Shown piece after piece: positions 7,382 to 15,258 of a stretch of 23,038 nt of DNA (position 1 is the first letter of the stretch; the number at the start of each line of letters is the position of its first letter). The position numbers and the translations under genes are program-made. The DNA comes from Flavobacteriaceae bacterium UBA3179 (lineage in GTDB: Bacteria; Bacteroidota; Bacteroidia; Flavobacteriales; Flavobacteriaceae). The stretch covers positions 124,964 through 148,001 of the forward strand of contig DEXR01000050.1 of the NCBI GenBank assembly GCA_002364245.1, in the 5' to 3' direction. Below the pieces are notes generated by a model. That model searched no databases. It saw only the letters and a list, made by a program, of their open reading frames with translations, and had not been told where the DNA came from.

Positions 7382-8110
7382 ATGAATTTACTAATTAAGT
7401 GTTCAATCCTTATTTCAAATTATTTATCTTGTAAAACCATTAAAAAATATGAATTACCATCTGCATTGCCTCATATTAACTCTATACAAGAACTACCTAA
7501 TCTGCTAACTGAACAATACTTCAGCATTGACTTTTTTTACGAAAAAGGAACCATGGCCGATTGGATATGGAATATCGCTATTGAAAAAGGACATACCGAA
7601 CTTGTTATTGACATCCTTCAAAGTACCGTGTCACCAAAAGACTTAAACTTAAAACCTATTGTAATACAACTTCCTAAACTAAAGAAAACAATACAAGAGA
7701 CGTTAAAGGATAAAGGAAAACCTTCTGGTTTTATTACTGAGGTAACCTTTCAAATTCAGTTACACGAAAAAGAAAACACATTAAGCTGTCTGGCCATTCT
7801 AACCGATGCGAAAGGGAAAAAGTATGTAGGAAGTAAACAAAGCTTTCATCCACATAACAACGACCCAAAATGGTTTAAGATTCAATCTAAACATGATAGA
7901 AATTGGCAAAATAGTGCTGATAATTCAATGAATACTTCGGAATGGTTTGGAGCTATTATTCGATATGCTACTCATCTCGGAAAAAGAAAGTTTAATACTT
8001 TTTACAATCAAAAAGAACTAACTAAAAATGCTGTAATAGGTACTGTTTTTCAAGTTTCAGTACTAGTTATTACTTTTTATATACTTTACACATTAACACA
8101 ATCCTCTTAA
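7382..8110 (+). CDS. Unrecognised protein with a C-terminal membrane anchor
   Basis: The ATG at 7382 opens a 242-residue frame with no domain I recognise. Residues 1-215 look soluble, with a Lys-rich central part. Residues about 218-237 (IGTVFQVSVLVITFYILYTL) form a single hydrophobic segment just before a four-residue tail, so the protein looks tail-anchored, with the bulk probably in the cytoplasm. There is no N-terminal signal peptide, although residues 5-16 are moderately hydrophobic. Segments with His/Trp such as QSFHPHNNDPKWF suggest a folded domain. It is AT-rich and stands alone between the repeat-filled region and acs. It may be an accessory or lineage-specific gene. Confidence 0.7.
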   Translation: MNLLIKCSILISNYLSCKTIKKYELPSALPHINSIQELPNLLTEQYFSIDFFYEKGTMADWIWNIAIEKGHTELVIDILQSTVSPKDLNLKPIVIQLPKLKKTIQETLKDKGKPSGFITEVTFQIQLHEKENTLSCLAILTDAKGKKYVGSKQSFHPHNNDPKWFKIQSKHDRNWQNSADNSMNTSEWFGAIIRYATHLGKRKFNTFYNQKELTKNAVIGTVFQVSVLVITFYILYTLTQSS

Positions 8111-8179
8111 AATTTCACACCATTCGTTAAATATCGTATTAGCATCCTTTATTCCCTTCCTACTTCCCTAAACATTTGC

Positions 8180-8187
8180 TAAATTTG
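8180..8187 (+). promoter_or_regulatory. Possible acs -7 promoter box TAAATTTG
   Basis: TAAATTTG matches TAnnTTTG and ends 37 bases before the acs ATG. No TTG is present at the expected -33 spacing. The upstream in-frame TTG at 8201 would lie close to the predicted transcription start, which favours the ATG at 8225. Confidence 0.4.
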
Positions 8188-8224
8188 GTAACCAACTGTT
8201 TTGTTTCACCTTAAACTCCTATCC

Positions 8225-10132
8225 ATGAGTAATTACCATATAAAAAGTTTAGAAGAATATTTTACCGTCTATCGCAAATCGGTTCGCTATCCCGAAACGT
8301 TTTGGGATGAGATTGCCGAGGAGCATTTTATGTGGCGAAAAAAGTGGGATGAAGTATTATCTTGGGATTTTAGCAAGCCGGAAATCACTTGGTTTAAAGG
8401 TGCCAAGCTAAATATTACCGAAAACTGCATTGACCGCCACTTGCGTATTCGGGGCGATAAAACGGCTATTCTGTTTGAACCGAATGACCCTTCAGAAAAA
8501 CCAGAACACATTACCTACCAGCAATTGCACGATCGAGTGTGCCAATTTGCCAACGTATTAAAAGAAAAAGGCGTTAAAAAAGGAGATCGGGTGTGTATTT
8601 ACGTGCCTATGATTCCGGAATTAGCCATTTCGGTATTGGCTTGTGCACGAATTGGAGCCATACATTCCGTGGTGTTTGCAGGGTTTTCTTCTAATGCGTT
8701 GGCCACGCGGATTAATGATTCCGATTGTAAACTAGTGATTACAGCAGATGGTTCGTTCAGAGGAAAAAAGACAATCGATTTAAAAGGGATTGTAGACAAA
8801 GCATTGGAGTCTTGCGAAGGCGTAAAAACCGTGTTGGTAGCAAAGCGAATAGAATCGGACATTACCATGAAAGAAGGCCGTGACGAGTGGTTACAACCCT
8901 TGCTTGATAATGCAGCCACCACTTGCGAACCAGAGATTATGGATGCGGAAGATCCGCTTTTTATTTTATACACCTCCGGCTCTACCGGAAAACCCAAAGG
9001 CATGGTACATACCACTGCCGGGTATATGATAGGCAGTGCATTTACGTTTAAAAATGTGTTTCAGTACCGCGAAAACGATGTGTATTGGTGCACGGCAGAT
9101 ATTGGCTGGATTACCGGTCACAGTTACATTGTGTACGGACCTTTAGCTAATGGAGCTACCACGGTCATGTTTGAAGGCGTTCCTTCGTATCCAGATTGGG
9201 GGCGTTTTTGGGAGATTGTTGAAAAGCATAAGGTGAATCAGTTTTACACGGCGCCCACAGCCATTAGAGCATTGGCGAAGCAAAACATGGAATTTGTTGA
9301 AAAATATGACCTCAGCTCGCTTAAAGTATTAGGCACCGTTGGCGAACCTATTAATGAAGAAGCTTGGCACTGGTATGATGAAAATATTGGTCATAAAAAA
9401 AGTCCGATTACCGATACGTGGTGGCAGACCGAAACTGGAAGCATTATGATTGCCGCCATTCCGTATGTGACGCCCACCATTCCCACTTTTGCTACCTTGC
9501 CATTACCCGGCATACAACCCGCGATTATGGATGCTAATGGAAACGAACTTAAAGGTAACCAAGTGGATGGCAGGTTGTGTATAAAATTCCCTTGGCCTTC
9601 GATGGCGCGAACCATTTGGAGGAACCACCAACGGTATAAAGACACCTACTTTTCGAGTTTTGAGAATATGTATTTTACAGGCGATGGCGCCTTGCGCGAT
9701 AGTGTAGGCTATTATCGTATTACGGGCCGTGTAGACGATGTCGTGATTGTTTCGGGGCACAACTTAGGCACTGCACCAATTGAAGATGCAATCAACGAGC
9801 ATCCAGCAGTGGCTGAAAGTGCAATTGTTGGTTTTCCACACGATGTAAAAGGAAATGCCCTCTACGGATATATTACACTGAAAGAAGCCGGAGAAAGTAG
9901 AAACCAAGATAACCTTCGGAAAGAGATAAATCAATTAATTACCGATCGAATAGGACCGATTGCGAAGTTGGATAAAATTCAATTTACAGACGGTTTGCCC
10001 AAAACCCGAAGCGGAAAAATTATGCGTCGTATTCTTCGGAAAATAGCTTCTAATGAAACCGATAGCTTGGGAGACACCAGCACGTTACTAAACCCTGAGG
10101 TAGTTGAAGAAATTATCAAAAATGCATTGTAA
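8225..10132 (+). CDS. acs: Acetyl-CoA synthetase (AMP-forming)
   Basis: The 635-residue cytoplasmic enzyme makes acetyl-CoA from acetate, ATP and CoA through an acetyl-AMP intermediate. The acyl-adenylate motif A3 YTSGSTGKPKG begins at residue 249. The acetate-pocket region includes WWQTETGS. The C-terminal PKTRSGKIMRR holds K598, equivalent to the lysine that is acetylated to switch off Acs in other bacteria. It starts with the Acs N-terminal domain (SLEEYFTVYRKSV) and is full length for the family, usually about 630-660 residues. A TTG at 8201 would add eight residues that do not look like the family, so the ATG is chosen. No patZ/acuA-type acetyltransferase or CobB deacetylase lies next to it, but an HDAC-fold protein is encoded at 3166. 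Confidence 0.96.
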   Translation: MSNYHIKSLEEYFTVYRKSVRYPETFWDEIAEEHFMWRKKWDEVLSWDFSKPEITWFKGAKLNITENCIDRHLRIRGDKTAILFEPNDPSEKPEHITYQQLHDRVCQFANVLKEKGVKKGDRVCIYVPMIPELAISVLACARIGAIHSVVFAGFSSNALATRINDSDCKLVITADGSFRGKKTIDLKGIVDKALESCEGVKTVLVAKRIESDITMKEGRDEWLQPLLDNAATTCEPEIMDAEDPLFILYTSGSTGKPKGMVHTTAGYMIGSAFTFKNVFQYRENDVYWCTADIGWITGHSYIVYGPLANGATTVMFEGVPSYPDWGRFWEIVEKHKVNQFYTAPTAIRALAKQNMEFVEKYDLSSLKVLGTVGEPINEEAWHWYDENIGHKKSPITDTWWQTETGSIMIAAIPYVTPTIPTFATLPLPGIQPAIMDANGNELKGNQVDGRLCIKFPWPSMARTIWRNHQRYKDTYFSSFENMYFTGDGALRDSVGYYRITGRVDDVVIVSGHNLGTAPIEDAINEHPAVAESAIVGFPHDVKGNALYGYITLKEAGESRNQDNLRKEINQLITDRIGPIAKLDKIQFTDGLPKTRSGKIMRRILRKIASNETDSLGDTSTLLNPEVVEEIIKNAL

Positions 10133-10229
10133 GGCTTTTATTCACAATAAAAATTCAAGAAGTTATTAATGTGAGATATCAAACTGAGCCACTTTAAGAT
10201 ATTCAGTTGGAAATCACCACTCAAAAGTT

Positions 10230-10283
10230 CCTTCCCTTAACAGGGGAAGGTGTTATCCAGCGAAGCGAAGATAACGGAAGGGG
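10230..10283. repeat. GC-rich compound palindrome, interspersed-repeat-like
   Basis: In the acs-rimK spacer, CCTTCCC (10230-10236) pairs with GGGGAAGG (10243-10250) across a six-base loop. It is followed at once by GTTATC (10252-10257) and GATAAC (10270-10275) around a loop with CGAAG twice, then by GGAAGGGG. The block is far richer in GC than the flanks. Similar C-T-T-C-C-C/GGGGAAGG palindromes are, from memory, common between genes in flavobacterial genomes, so this is probably one copy of an interspersed repeat family. It could also form the acs terminator, although no T-tract follows. Confidence 0.55.
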
Positions 10284-10374
10284 TTGCGAGGAAAACCTGG
10301 GCGATGAGAAGCATATGAACTTAGTCGGTTACGACTATTTTATCCTTAAACTTTAAAATAAAACACACAATCTT

Positions 10375-10382
10375 TATCTTGC
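10375..10382 (+). promoter_or_regulatory. Possible -7 promoter box TATCTTGC for the first rimK-like gene
   Basis: TATCTTGC resembles the Bacteroidota TAnnTTTG box with one T fewer and ends 19 bases before the GTG start at 10402. That spacing equals the one seen at three other starts in this window. No clear -33 TTG is present. Confidence 0.35.
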
Positions 10383-10401
10383 ATCTTTAACCGAACCAAT
10401 T

Positions 10402-11274
10402 GTGAACATAGCCATTTTATCCAGAGGATACCATTTATACTCCACACAGAGCCTATTAAAAGCAGGTGAAAAACGCAACCATGCTATGGAAGTGTTAGAT
10501 CCCACCTACTGTAGGCTGAGTATTCAAGAAGGAAAGCCTGTGCTGTATTATCACGAAGAGCAAGTGGACGACTTACACGCTGTTATTCCACGTGTTGGAG
10601 CTTCCAACACGTATTATGGCTCTTCCTTAGTGCGACATTTTGAAGCAATGGATGTGTTCAGTATTGTTTCGGCGCAAGCCATATTAGATTCTCGCGATAA
10701 ATGGACTTCGTTTCAAATACTTTCAAAAGCAGGAGTAGCCGTTCCGCATACCGTATTGGTAAATCCCTATTTAGCAACCGAACAAGTAGCCACGTTTGAG
10801 AACAACCCAATTATCATTAAATTATTAGAAGGCACCCACGGACAAGGCGTAATTCTAGCTAAAAATGGTAAAGAAGCCATGCCTATTATTGAAACACTTC
10901 AGGCGGCCAAACAAAAATTTGTACTACAAGAATTCATTAAAGAATCCAAGGGCGCCGATATTCGTGTTATTGTAGTGGATAGTGTTGTAATTGCCGCCAT
11001 GAAACGACAATGTAAGGCTGGCGATTTTAGGTCTAATCTACACCGAGGCGGTTCTTCTCAAAGCTTGCAACTAAGTAGCGAAGAAGAAGCCGTTGCTCTA
11101 AAAGCTGCCAAAGCATTAAAAATGGGTGTTTGCGGGGTCGATATTTTACAATCTGAAAGAGGGCCTTTAGTATTAGAAGTTAACTCTACCCCAGGACTCG
11201 AAGGAATTGAAAAGACTACACAGAAAAATATTTCCAAAAGTATTATCGGCTGTATAGAACGGAATAAGCGGTAA
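10402..11274 (+). CDS. RimK family ATP-grasp peptide ligase (paralogue 1)
   Basis: The 290-residue ATP-grasp enzyme belongs to the RimK family, which adds glutamate or similar amino acids to the C-terminus of a protein (ribosomal protein S6 in E. coli) or builds poly-glutamate. It starts with GTG. The family opening MNIAILSRG and the AVIPRVGAS block are present. Catalytic elements are the ATP-binding [14 protein letters not shown] (K140), QEFIKE (E178), FRSNLHRGG (R210) and the magnesium-binding LEVNSTPGLEGIE (E259, N261), so it looks active. It is co-linear with, and the same length as, the RimK at 12497 but clearly diverged from it. C-terminal residues are less like E. coli RimK than those of the second copy. 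The substrate may therefore differ from S6. No peptidase gene is adjacent. Confidence 0.9.
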   Translation: MNIAILSRGYHLYSTQSLLKAGEKRNHAMEVLDPTYCRLSIQEGKPVLYYHEEQVDDLHAVIPRVGASNTYYGSSLVRHFEAMDVFSIVSAQAILDSRDKWTSFQILSKAGVAVPHTVLVNPYLATEQVATFENNPIIIKLLEGTHGQGVILAKNGKEAMPIIETLQAAKQKFVLQEFIKESKGADIRVIVVDSVVIAAMKRQCKAGDFRSNLHRGGSSQSLQLSSEEEAVALKAAKALKMGVCGVDILQSERGPLVLEVNSTPGLEGIEKTTQKNISKSIIGCIERNKR

Positions 11275-11386
11275 TTTTCGAACGATAGGTCATAACAGCT
11301 TCTACCTCTTTTTTATTTATAAGTGGTAGTTTTTATTATTATATTGTTAAAAATAATAATAGTTGAAAAATTAAAATATTAGAAAA

Positions 11387-11818
11387 TTGGAGAAGTTTGA
11401 CGAATACCATTTTACAGATAGTTTAGATTTTGGTAAATATAAAGGTAAAACAATTCTTGAAATTATGGATTTTGACTCGGATTACTTGAATTGGTGCTTA
11501 ATTCATAGAGAAAGATTTTTGTTTGATGCAAATTTTTTAGAATATGAAGAAGTAAAGGAAAAAAAATTCTCATTAAACAAAAATGCTCAAAAGGCATACG
11601 ATAGAAAACATAATGAGATTTATAAAGACTATATAGAATACCAAAATAGAAATCAACATCTTACAAATGAATATATAGAAAATGGAGGGTCCGGATCCTC
11701 TTGGATCAGTGAAGCAAATACATTTGACGCCCTAACAGATGGACAATACGGAAATTATAGCGATTTCCGAAGAAACGGAGGGGAAATAGATGACTTAAAA
11801 GATAAAATTGGCGAATGA
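11387..11818 (+). CDS. Hypothetical protein with ExoX-C/DUF3820-like N-terminal motif
   Basis: The 143-residue frame begins with TTG; a stop codon lies five codons upstream and a later ATG would remove the only recognisable motif. Residues 14-40 read DFGKYKGKTI then DSDYLNWCL, the short FGKxKGK...YLxW motif found at the C-terminus of exonuclease X-like proteins and in DUF3820 proteins. The rest is charged, Tyr/Asn-rich and without a known domain. Base composition is noticeably more AT-rich than the neighbouring rimK-type genes. With its AT-rich flanks it separates the two RimK paralogues and looks like an inserted accessory gene. Function unknown; a nucleic-acid-related role is only a hint from the motif. 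Confidence 0.65.
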   Translation: MEKFDEYHFTDSLDFGKYKGKTILEIMDFDSDYLNWCLIHRERFLFDANFLEYEEVKEKKFSLNKNAQKAYDRKHNEIYKDYIEYQNRNQHLTNEYIENGGSGSSWISEANTFDALTDGQYGNYSDFRRNGGEIDDLKDKIGE

Positions 11819-11849
11819 AATTAATAATTAATATTTTGGAGCTTGGAAA

Positions 11850-11863
11850 GTTGGAATTCCAAC
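11850..11863. repeat. Perfect 14-bp palindrome
   Basis: GTTGGAATTCCAAC lies 32 bases after the stop at 11818. It has no loop, so it fits a dimeric-regulator site better than a terminator. A second inverted pair, AAAGGATA (11884-11891) and TATCCTTT (11925-11932), follows within 70 bases. The remainder of 11819-12071 is AT-rich with no coding frame that I can support. Confidence 0.3.
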
Positions 11864-12071
11864 CACTAGAAAAGTTTTAACTAAAAGGATATCACAAATT
11901 ATGGATGGAGATAACTAATAAAGGTATCCTTTGCAAAATACATAAGTTTTAAAAAATAAACTTTTTTCACATATAATCAAAATAACCTTATCAATTTTGG
12001 AAATTACACGTGATAAACCTAAAAAAAAGGAATAAGAGCTGTTTAGAATTTTTTACCACAAACCCACATCT

Positions 12072-12500
12072 ATGAAGAGAAAAATAGGCCGAATTGATAA
12101 AGCAGATTTTCCAAAACTAGAATTAGAAGACATAGAGGTTAAAATAGATACTGGAGCATTTACTTCCTCCATTCATTGTACTGATGTTACCGTAGAAAAC
12201 GATTATTTAAAATGTCGGTTTTTGGATGAAGAACATCCGCAATATCACAATAAAGAATTTATTTTTGACCAGTACGATGTAAAAGTGGTAAAAAGCAGTA
12301 ATGGTGAAGCACAAACACGATATAGAATACACACTGAAATTGTATTGTTCGGAAAAAAACATCCTATTTTTTTAACCCTGAGCGACCGAAAGGAAATGAA
12401 ATTTCCCGTATTATTGGGACGTAATTTTTTAACTAAAAAATTTGTGGTAGATATTAATAAAACCAACCTATCCCACAAACTTAAAGCAAAACAGAAATGA
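12072..12500 (+). CDS. rimB: RimB-like retropepsin-fold protease (PF05618)
   Basis: The 142-residue protein matches the family once called ATP-dependent zinc proteases, now seen as retropepsin-like aspartic peptidases. The active-site motif D26-T27-G28-A29 follows a beta strand ([14 protein letters not shown]), and the family C-terminal block [10 protein letters not shown] is present. In Pseudomonas the homologue RimB trims the glutamate tails that RimK adds to ribosomal protein S6. Here its TGA overlaps the ATG of the next rimK gene by four bases (ATGA), which strongly implies translational coupling. The predicted role is removal of the RimK-made tail, acting in the cytoplasm. Symbol given by homology and context; substrate unproven. 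Confidence 0.85.
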   Translation: MKRKIGRIDKADFPKLELEDIEVKIDTGAFTSSIHCTDVTVENDYLKCRFLDEEHPQYHNKEFIFDQYDVKVVKSSNGEAQTRYRIHTEIVLFGKKHPIFLTLSDRKEMKFPVLLGRNFLTKKFVVDINKTNLSHKLKAKQK

Positions 12501-13369
12501 ATATAAAGATCCTTTCGGCTAATGCAGGGTTATACTCTACGCAACGCTTAATAGAAGCTGCTAAAAAGCGAAAGCACGAAGTAGAAATAATAAACCACAC
12601 CAAGTGTGACATTGTCATTGAGAAGAAAAATCCGTTGGTCTATTACAAAGGAAAACCATTATCACACACCGATGCGGTAATACCTCGTATTGGTGCTTCG
12701 GTAACCTTTTACGGGACTGCGGTGGTTCGACAGTTTGAGATGATGCGCGTATTTTCCACCACCGAATCCATGGCATTGGTGCGTTCTCGCGATAAGCTGC
12801 GAAGTTTACAAATACTATCCAGAGCTGGATTGGGTTTGCCTAAAACGATTTTTACCAACTATTCAAAAAACGTAAAAGAAATTGTGGATCAAGCAGGTGG
12901 CGCTCCGGTAATCATCAAATTGTTGGAAGGCACCCAAGGTATCGGGGTTATTTTAGCCGAAACACGCAAAGCAGCCGAATCGGTAATTGAAGCCTTCAAC
13001 AACCTTCAGGCACGGGTTATTGTTCAAGAGTTTATAAAGGAAGCCGGCGGAGCCGATATTCGGGCTTTTATCGTGGATGGACAAGTAGTCGGGGCGATGA
13101 AACGACAAGGAAAAGAAGGGGAATTCCGTTCTAACCTACACCGTGGTGGCAACGCATCTATTATCACCTTAAGCGACGAAGAAGAAATAGCCGCCCTAAA
13201 AGCAGCAAAAGCCATGGGCTTGGGTATTGCAGGGGTTGATATGTTGCAATCTGATCGCGGTCCGTTAATTTTAGAAGTAAACTCATCCCCTGGATTGGAA
13301 GGTATTGAAGCTGCTACCGGAAAAGATATCGCCACAACCATAATAAAGTATATAGAACGAAACGTATAG
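12497..13369 (+). CDS. rimK: RimK, ATP-grasp C-terminal glutamate ligase (paralogue 2)
   Basis: The 290-residue protein is very close to canonical RimK along its whole length: [23 protein letters not shown] near the N-domain, RSRDK (96-100), the ATP-grasp [17 protein letters not shown] (K141), [14 protein letters not shown] (Q178, E179), [10 protein letters not shown] (R211, N213), GVDML (D248) and [17 protein letters not shown] (E260, N262). RimK adds glutamate residues to the C-terminus of ribosomal protein S6 and can make short poly-glutamate. It overlaps rimB by four bases and lies two bases before an AstE/AspA-like gene, so the three form a tight operon. It lacks the C-terminal extension of about ten residues found in E. 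coli RimK. It is better conserved than the paralogue at 10402. Confidence 0.95.
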   Translation: MNIKILSANAGLYSTQRLIEAAKKRKHEVEIINHTKCDIVIEKKNPLVYYKGKPLSHTDAVIPRIGASVTFYGTAVVRQFEMMRVFSTTESMALVRSRDKLRSLQILSRAGLGLPKTIFTNYSKNVKEIVDQAGGAPVIIKLLEGTQGIGVILAETRKAAESVIEAFNNLQARVIVQEFIKEAGGADIRAFIVDGQVVGAMKRQGKEGEFRSNLHRGGNASIITLSDEEEIAALKAAKAMGLGIAGVDMLQSDRGPLILEVNSSPGLEGIEAATGKDIATTIIKYIERNV

Positions 13370-13371
13370 CT

Positions 13372-14370
13372 ATGGCGGAAGAGACCAACAACGATTTAAT
13401 ACTGCTAAAAACAAAAATAGCGCCAGGCGAAAGCAAAAAACTCAATTTCAGCATTGCCAAGCTATATACTGGAACTAAAATTGAAATTCCCATCCTAGTA
13501 GAACGCGCCATAGAACCGGGACCTACTATTTTGATTACCGCAGGCATTCACGGCGATGAAATAAATGGGGTTGAGGTAGTGCGACAATTAATTGCCAAGA
13601 AAATGAATCGCCCAAAACGGGGAACAATTATCTGTATTCCTATTTTAAATATTTTTGGTTTTTTAAATGCACAACGTGAATTTCCAGATGGTAAAGATTT
13701 AAATCGTAAGTTTCCAGGGACTAAACACGGCTCTTTGGCTAGTAGGGTTGCGTATCATTTTACTAAAGAAATTGTTCCCCACGCCGATTATTGTTTAGAT
13801 TTCCATACTGGTGGTGCAAGCCGTTTTAATGCTGCGCAAATACGTATAGAACCAAACAATGAAAAACTCTTAGCATTAGCCGAAGTTTTTAACCCTCCTT
13901 TTATTGTGTATTCATCGTTATTACGGAAATCATATCGCGCTACCTGTAACAAACTAAACATCCCAACCTTATTATTTGAAGGTGGAAAATCGCTAGAAAG
14001 TGATAAACAAATTGCCAAACACGGTATGGACGGCATCGTACGCATATTAGCACATTTAGATATGCTTCAAGACATTTTTAAAGCTTCAAAAGCCGAAGAA
14101 AAAAGTATTATTGTTGAAAAAAGTAAATGGATTAGAGCTCAAAGAAGCGGGTTATTTCACGTAAAAATTCCGTGTAACAAGCATGTAAAAAAAGGAGAGT
14201 TTTTAGCTACAATAACCGATCCCTACGGGACGATGCGACATAAAGTACTTTCGCCTAATGATGGCTATATAATCAATGTAAATCAATCGCCCATTATCCA
14301 TCAAGGCGATGCTATTTTTCATATTTCAACTGAAAATACAGCAATTCAAAAAGAAGAAGAAGAACACTAA
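13372..14370 (+). CDS. Succinylglutamate desuccinylase/aspartoacylase family zinc hydrolase
   Basis: The 332-residue protein is an M14-like zinc amidohydrolase of the AstE/AspA family. Zinc ligands are H60 and E63 (GIHGDE) and H145 (DFHTGG). The substrate-binding pair N111-R112 sits in GKDLNRKFPG, and E203 of FEGG is the likely general base. A C-terminal beta-barrel-like part (about 250-325) has a biotinyl/lipoyl-like look, as in other family members. The family cleaves N-acyl amino acids such as N-succinylglutamate. It starts two bases after rimK, and similar rimK/retropepsin/AstE clusters have been noted in comparative genomics of ATP-grasp ligases. A role in cutting amide bonds of a RimK product is an inference. 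The stop overlaps the next start by one base. Confidence 0.9.
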   Translation: MAEETNNDLILLKTKIAPGESKKLNFSIAKLYTGTKIEIPILVERAIEPGPTILITAGIHGDEINGVEVVRQLIAKKMNRPKRGTIICIPILNIFGFLNAQREFPDGKDLNRKFPGTKHGSLASRVAYHFTKEIVPHADYCLDFHTGGASRFNAAQIRIEPNNEKLLALAEVFNPPFIVYSSLLRKSYRATCNKLNIPTLLFEGGKSLESDKQIAKHGMDGIVRILAHLDMLQDIFKASKAEEKSIIVEKSKWIRAQRSGLFHVKIPCNKHVKKGEFLATITDPYGTMRHKVLSPNDGYIINVNQSPIIHQGDAIFHISTENTAIQKEEEEH

Positions 14371-14930
14371 TGGATAAAGCACAACTTAGGGCAGCCTATA
14401 AAAAACGCAGGGAACAACTTTCTTCGGAAACGATTGAAGAATTGAGCTTACAAATCGCTAATCAAGCTTTAAAACTTCCTATTTGGGAAGGCACGTATTA
14501 CCATCTTTTTCTTCCTATTGAGTCACAAAAAGAAGTGAATACCGAATACATCATGCATATCCTTCAAGGGAAGGATAAAAGTACCGTTGTTTCAAAATCT
14601 GAATTTAAAACAGGCGAATTAAAACACTTTTTGCTGCAAGAAAATACGGTTATAAAGCTTTCAAAGTATAACATACCCGAACCTGTTGACGGTATTGAAG
14701 TTCCTGCAGAAAAACTAGATGTTATTTTCGTTCCACTTTTAGCGTATGATGAAAAAGGAAATAGAATTGGCTACGGAAAAGGATTTTACGACCGCTTTTT
14801 AGCTGCTTGTAAACCTGAAGCCTTATTTGTGGGTCTTTCATTATTTCCGCCAGAAAAAAACATTCCTTCAGAAAAAACAGATGTTCCTTTACATTACTGC
14901 ATTACGCCCGAAAAAGTAATTTCTTTTTAA
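14370..14930 (+). CDS. 5-formyltetrahydrofolate cyclo-ligase
   Basis: The 186-residue cytoplasmic enzyme converts 5-formyl-THF to 5,10-methenyl-THF using ATP. The start has the usual basic helix (DKAQLRAAYKKRREQLS). The signature GNRIGYGKGFYDRFL lies at residues 130-144, preceded by FVPLLAYDEKG. Length is normal. The ATG overlaps the preceding stop (TAATG), so it is translated with the rimB-rimK-deacylase group. The pathway link to those genes is not obvious, although folate carries poly-glutamate tails, which makes the pairing with RimK worth noting. Confidence 0.94.
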   Translation: MDKAQLRAAYKKRREQLSSETIEELSLQIANQALKLPIWEGTYYHLFLPIESQKEVNTEYIMHILQGKDKSTVVSKSEFKTGELKHFLLQENTVIKLSKYNIPEPVDGIEVPAEKLDVIFVPLLAYDEKGNRIGYGKGFYDRFLAACKPEALFVGLSLFPPEKNIPSEKTDVPLHYCITPEKVISF

Positions 14931-14939
14931 AAAACTGTC

Positions 14940-14947
14940 TATATTTA
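14940..14947 (+). promoter_or_regulatory. Possible -7 promoter box TATATTTA
   Basis: CTATATTTAC precedes the CD225-like gene; the TATATTTA core ends 20 bases before its ATG and differs from TAnnTTTG only at the last base. The same core occurs at the same distance before the gene at 21044. This separates the membrane-protein pair from the rim operon upstream. Confidence 0.4.
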
Positions 14948-14967
14948 CTTCTTCAAAAAACAAAAAA

Positions 14968-15258
14968 ATGGAAAATTTAACTAACCAACCACCTAAACCA
15001 GATAATCATTTGGTATGGGCTATTTTAACAACAGTATTTTGTTGTTTACCATTAGGGATTGTCTCTATTGTAAAATCAACAAAAGTAAATGAACTGTATG
15101 CGCAAGGTAATTATGCCGAAGCAAAGCAAGCATCACAAGAAGCAAAAAAATGGGCAATGTGGAGTGCTATTGTAGCTGGAGGTTTGTTTTTGCTTTATAT
15201 ACTACTATTGATTTTAGGTGTAGCAGGAGGGATTTTGTCTGAAGCCGGTGGTTTTTAA
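14968..15258 (+). CDS. CD225/dispanin-like small membrane protein
   Basis: The 96-residue protein has the CD225 layout: a short polar Pro-rich N-terminus, a first membrane segment (about 15-36) with a double cysteine C25-C26 and the typical CCLPLGIVSIV block, a polar loop with the KVNELYAQGNYAEAKQAS helix, and a second membrane segment (about 64-88). Bacterial members have no settled function. In Bacteroidota they often sit beside DUF2752 genes, as here. The next reading frame starts 11 bases before this one ends, which suggests coupled translation and perhaps a complex in the inner membrane. Confidence 0.85.
   Translation: MENLTNQPPKPDNHLVWAILTTVFCCLPLGIVSIVKSTKVNELYAQGNYAEAKQASQEAKKWAMWSAIVAGGLFLLYILLLILGVAGGILSEAGGF

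Noticed and set aside
8201..8224. TTG start giving acetyl-CoA synthetase eight extra residues
   Set aside because: The ATG at 8225 gives the normal family N-terminus, and the TTG lies too near the probable transcription start.
8599..9015. 138-residue ORF opposite acs, and the long ORF at 4478-4885 opposite recQ
   Set aside because: Both are frame shadows of strong genes and show no family features of their own.
10402..11274. RimK paralogue 1 as a pseudogene
   Set aside because: The frame is intact and all ATP-grasp catalytic residues are present.
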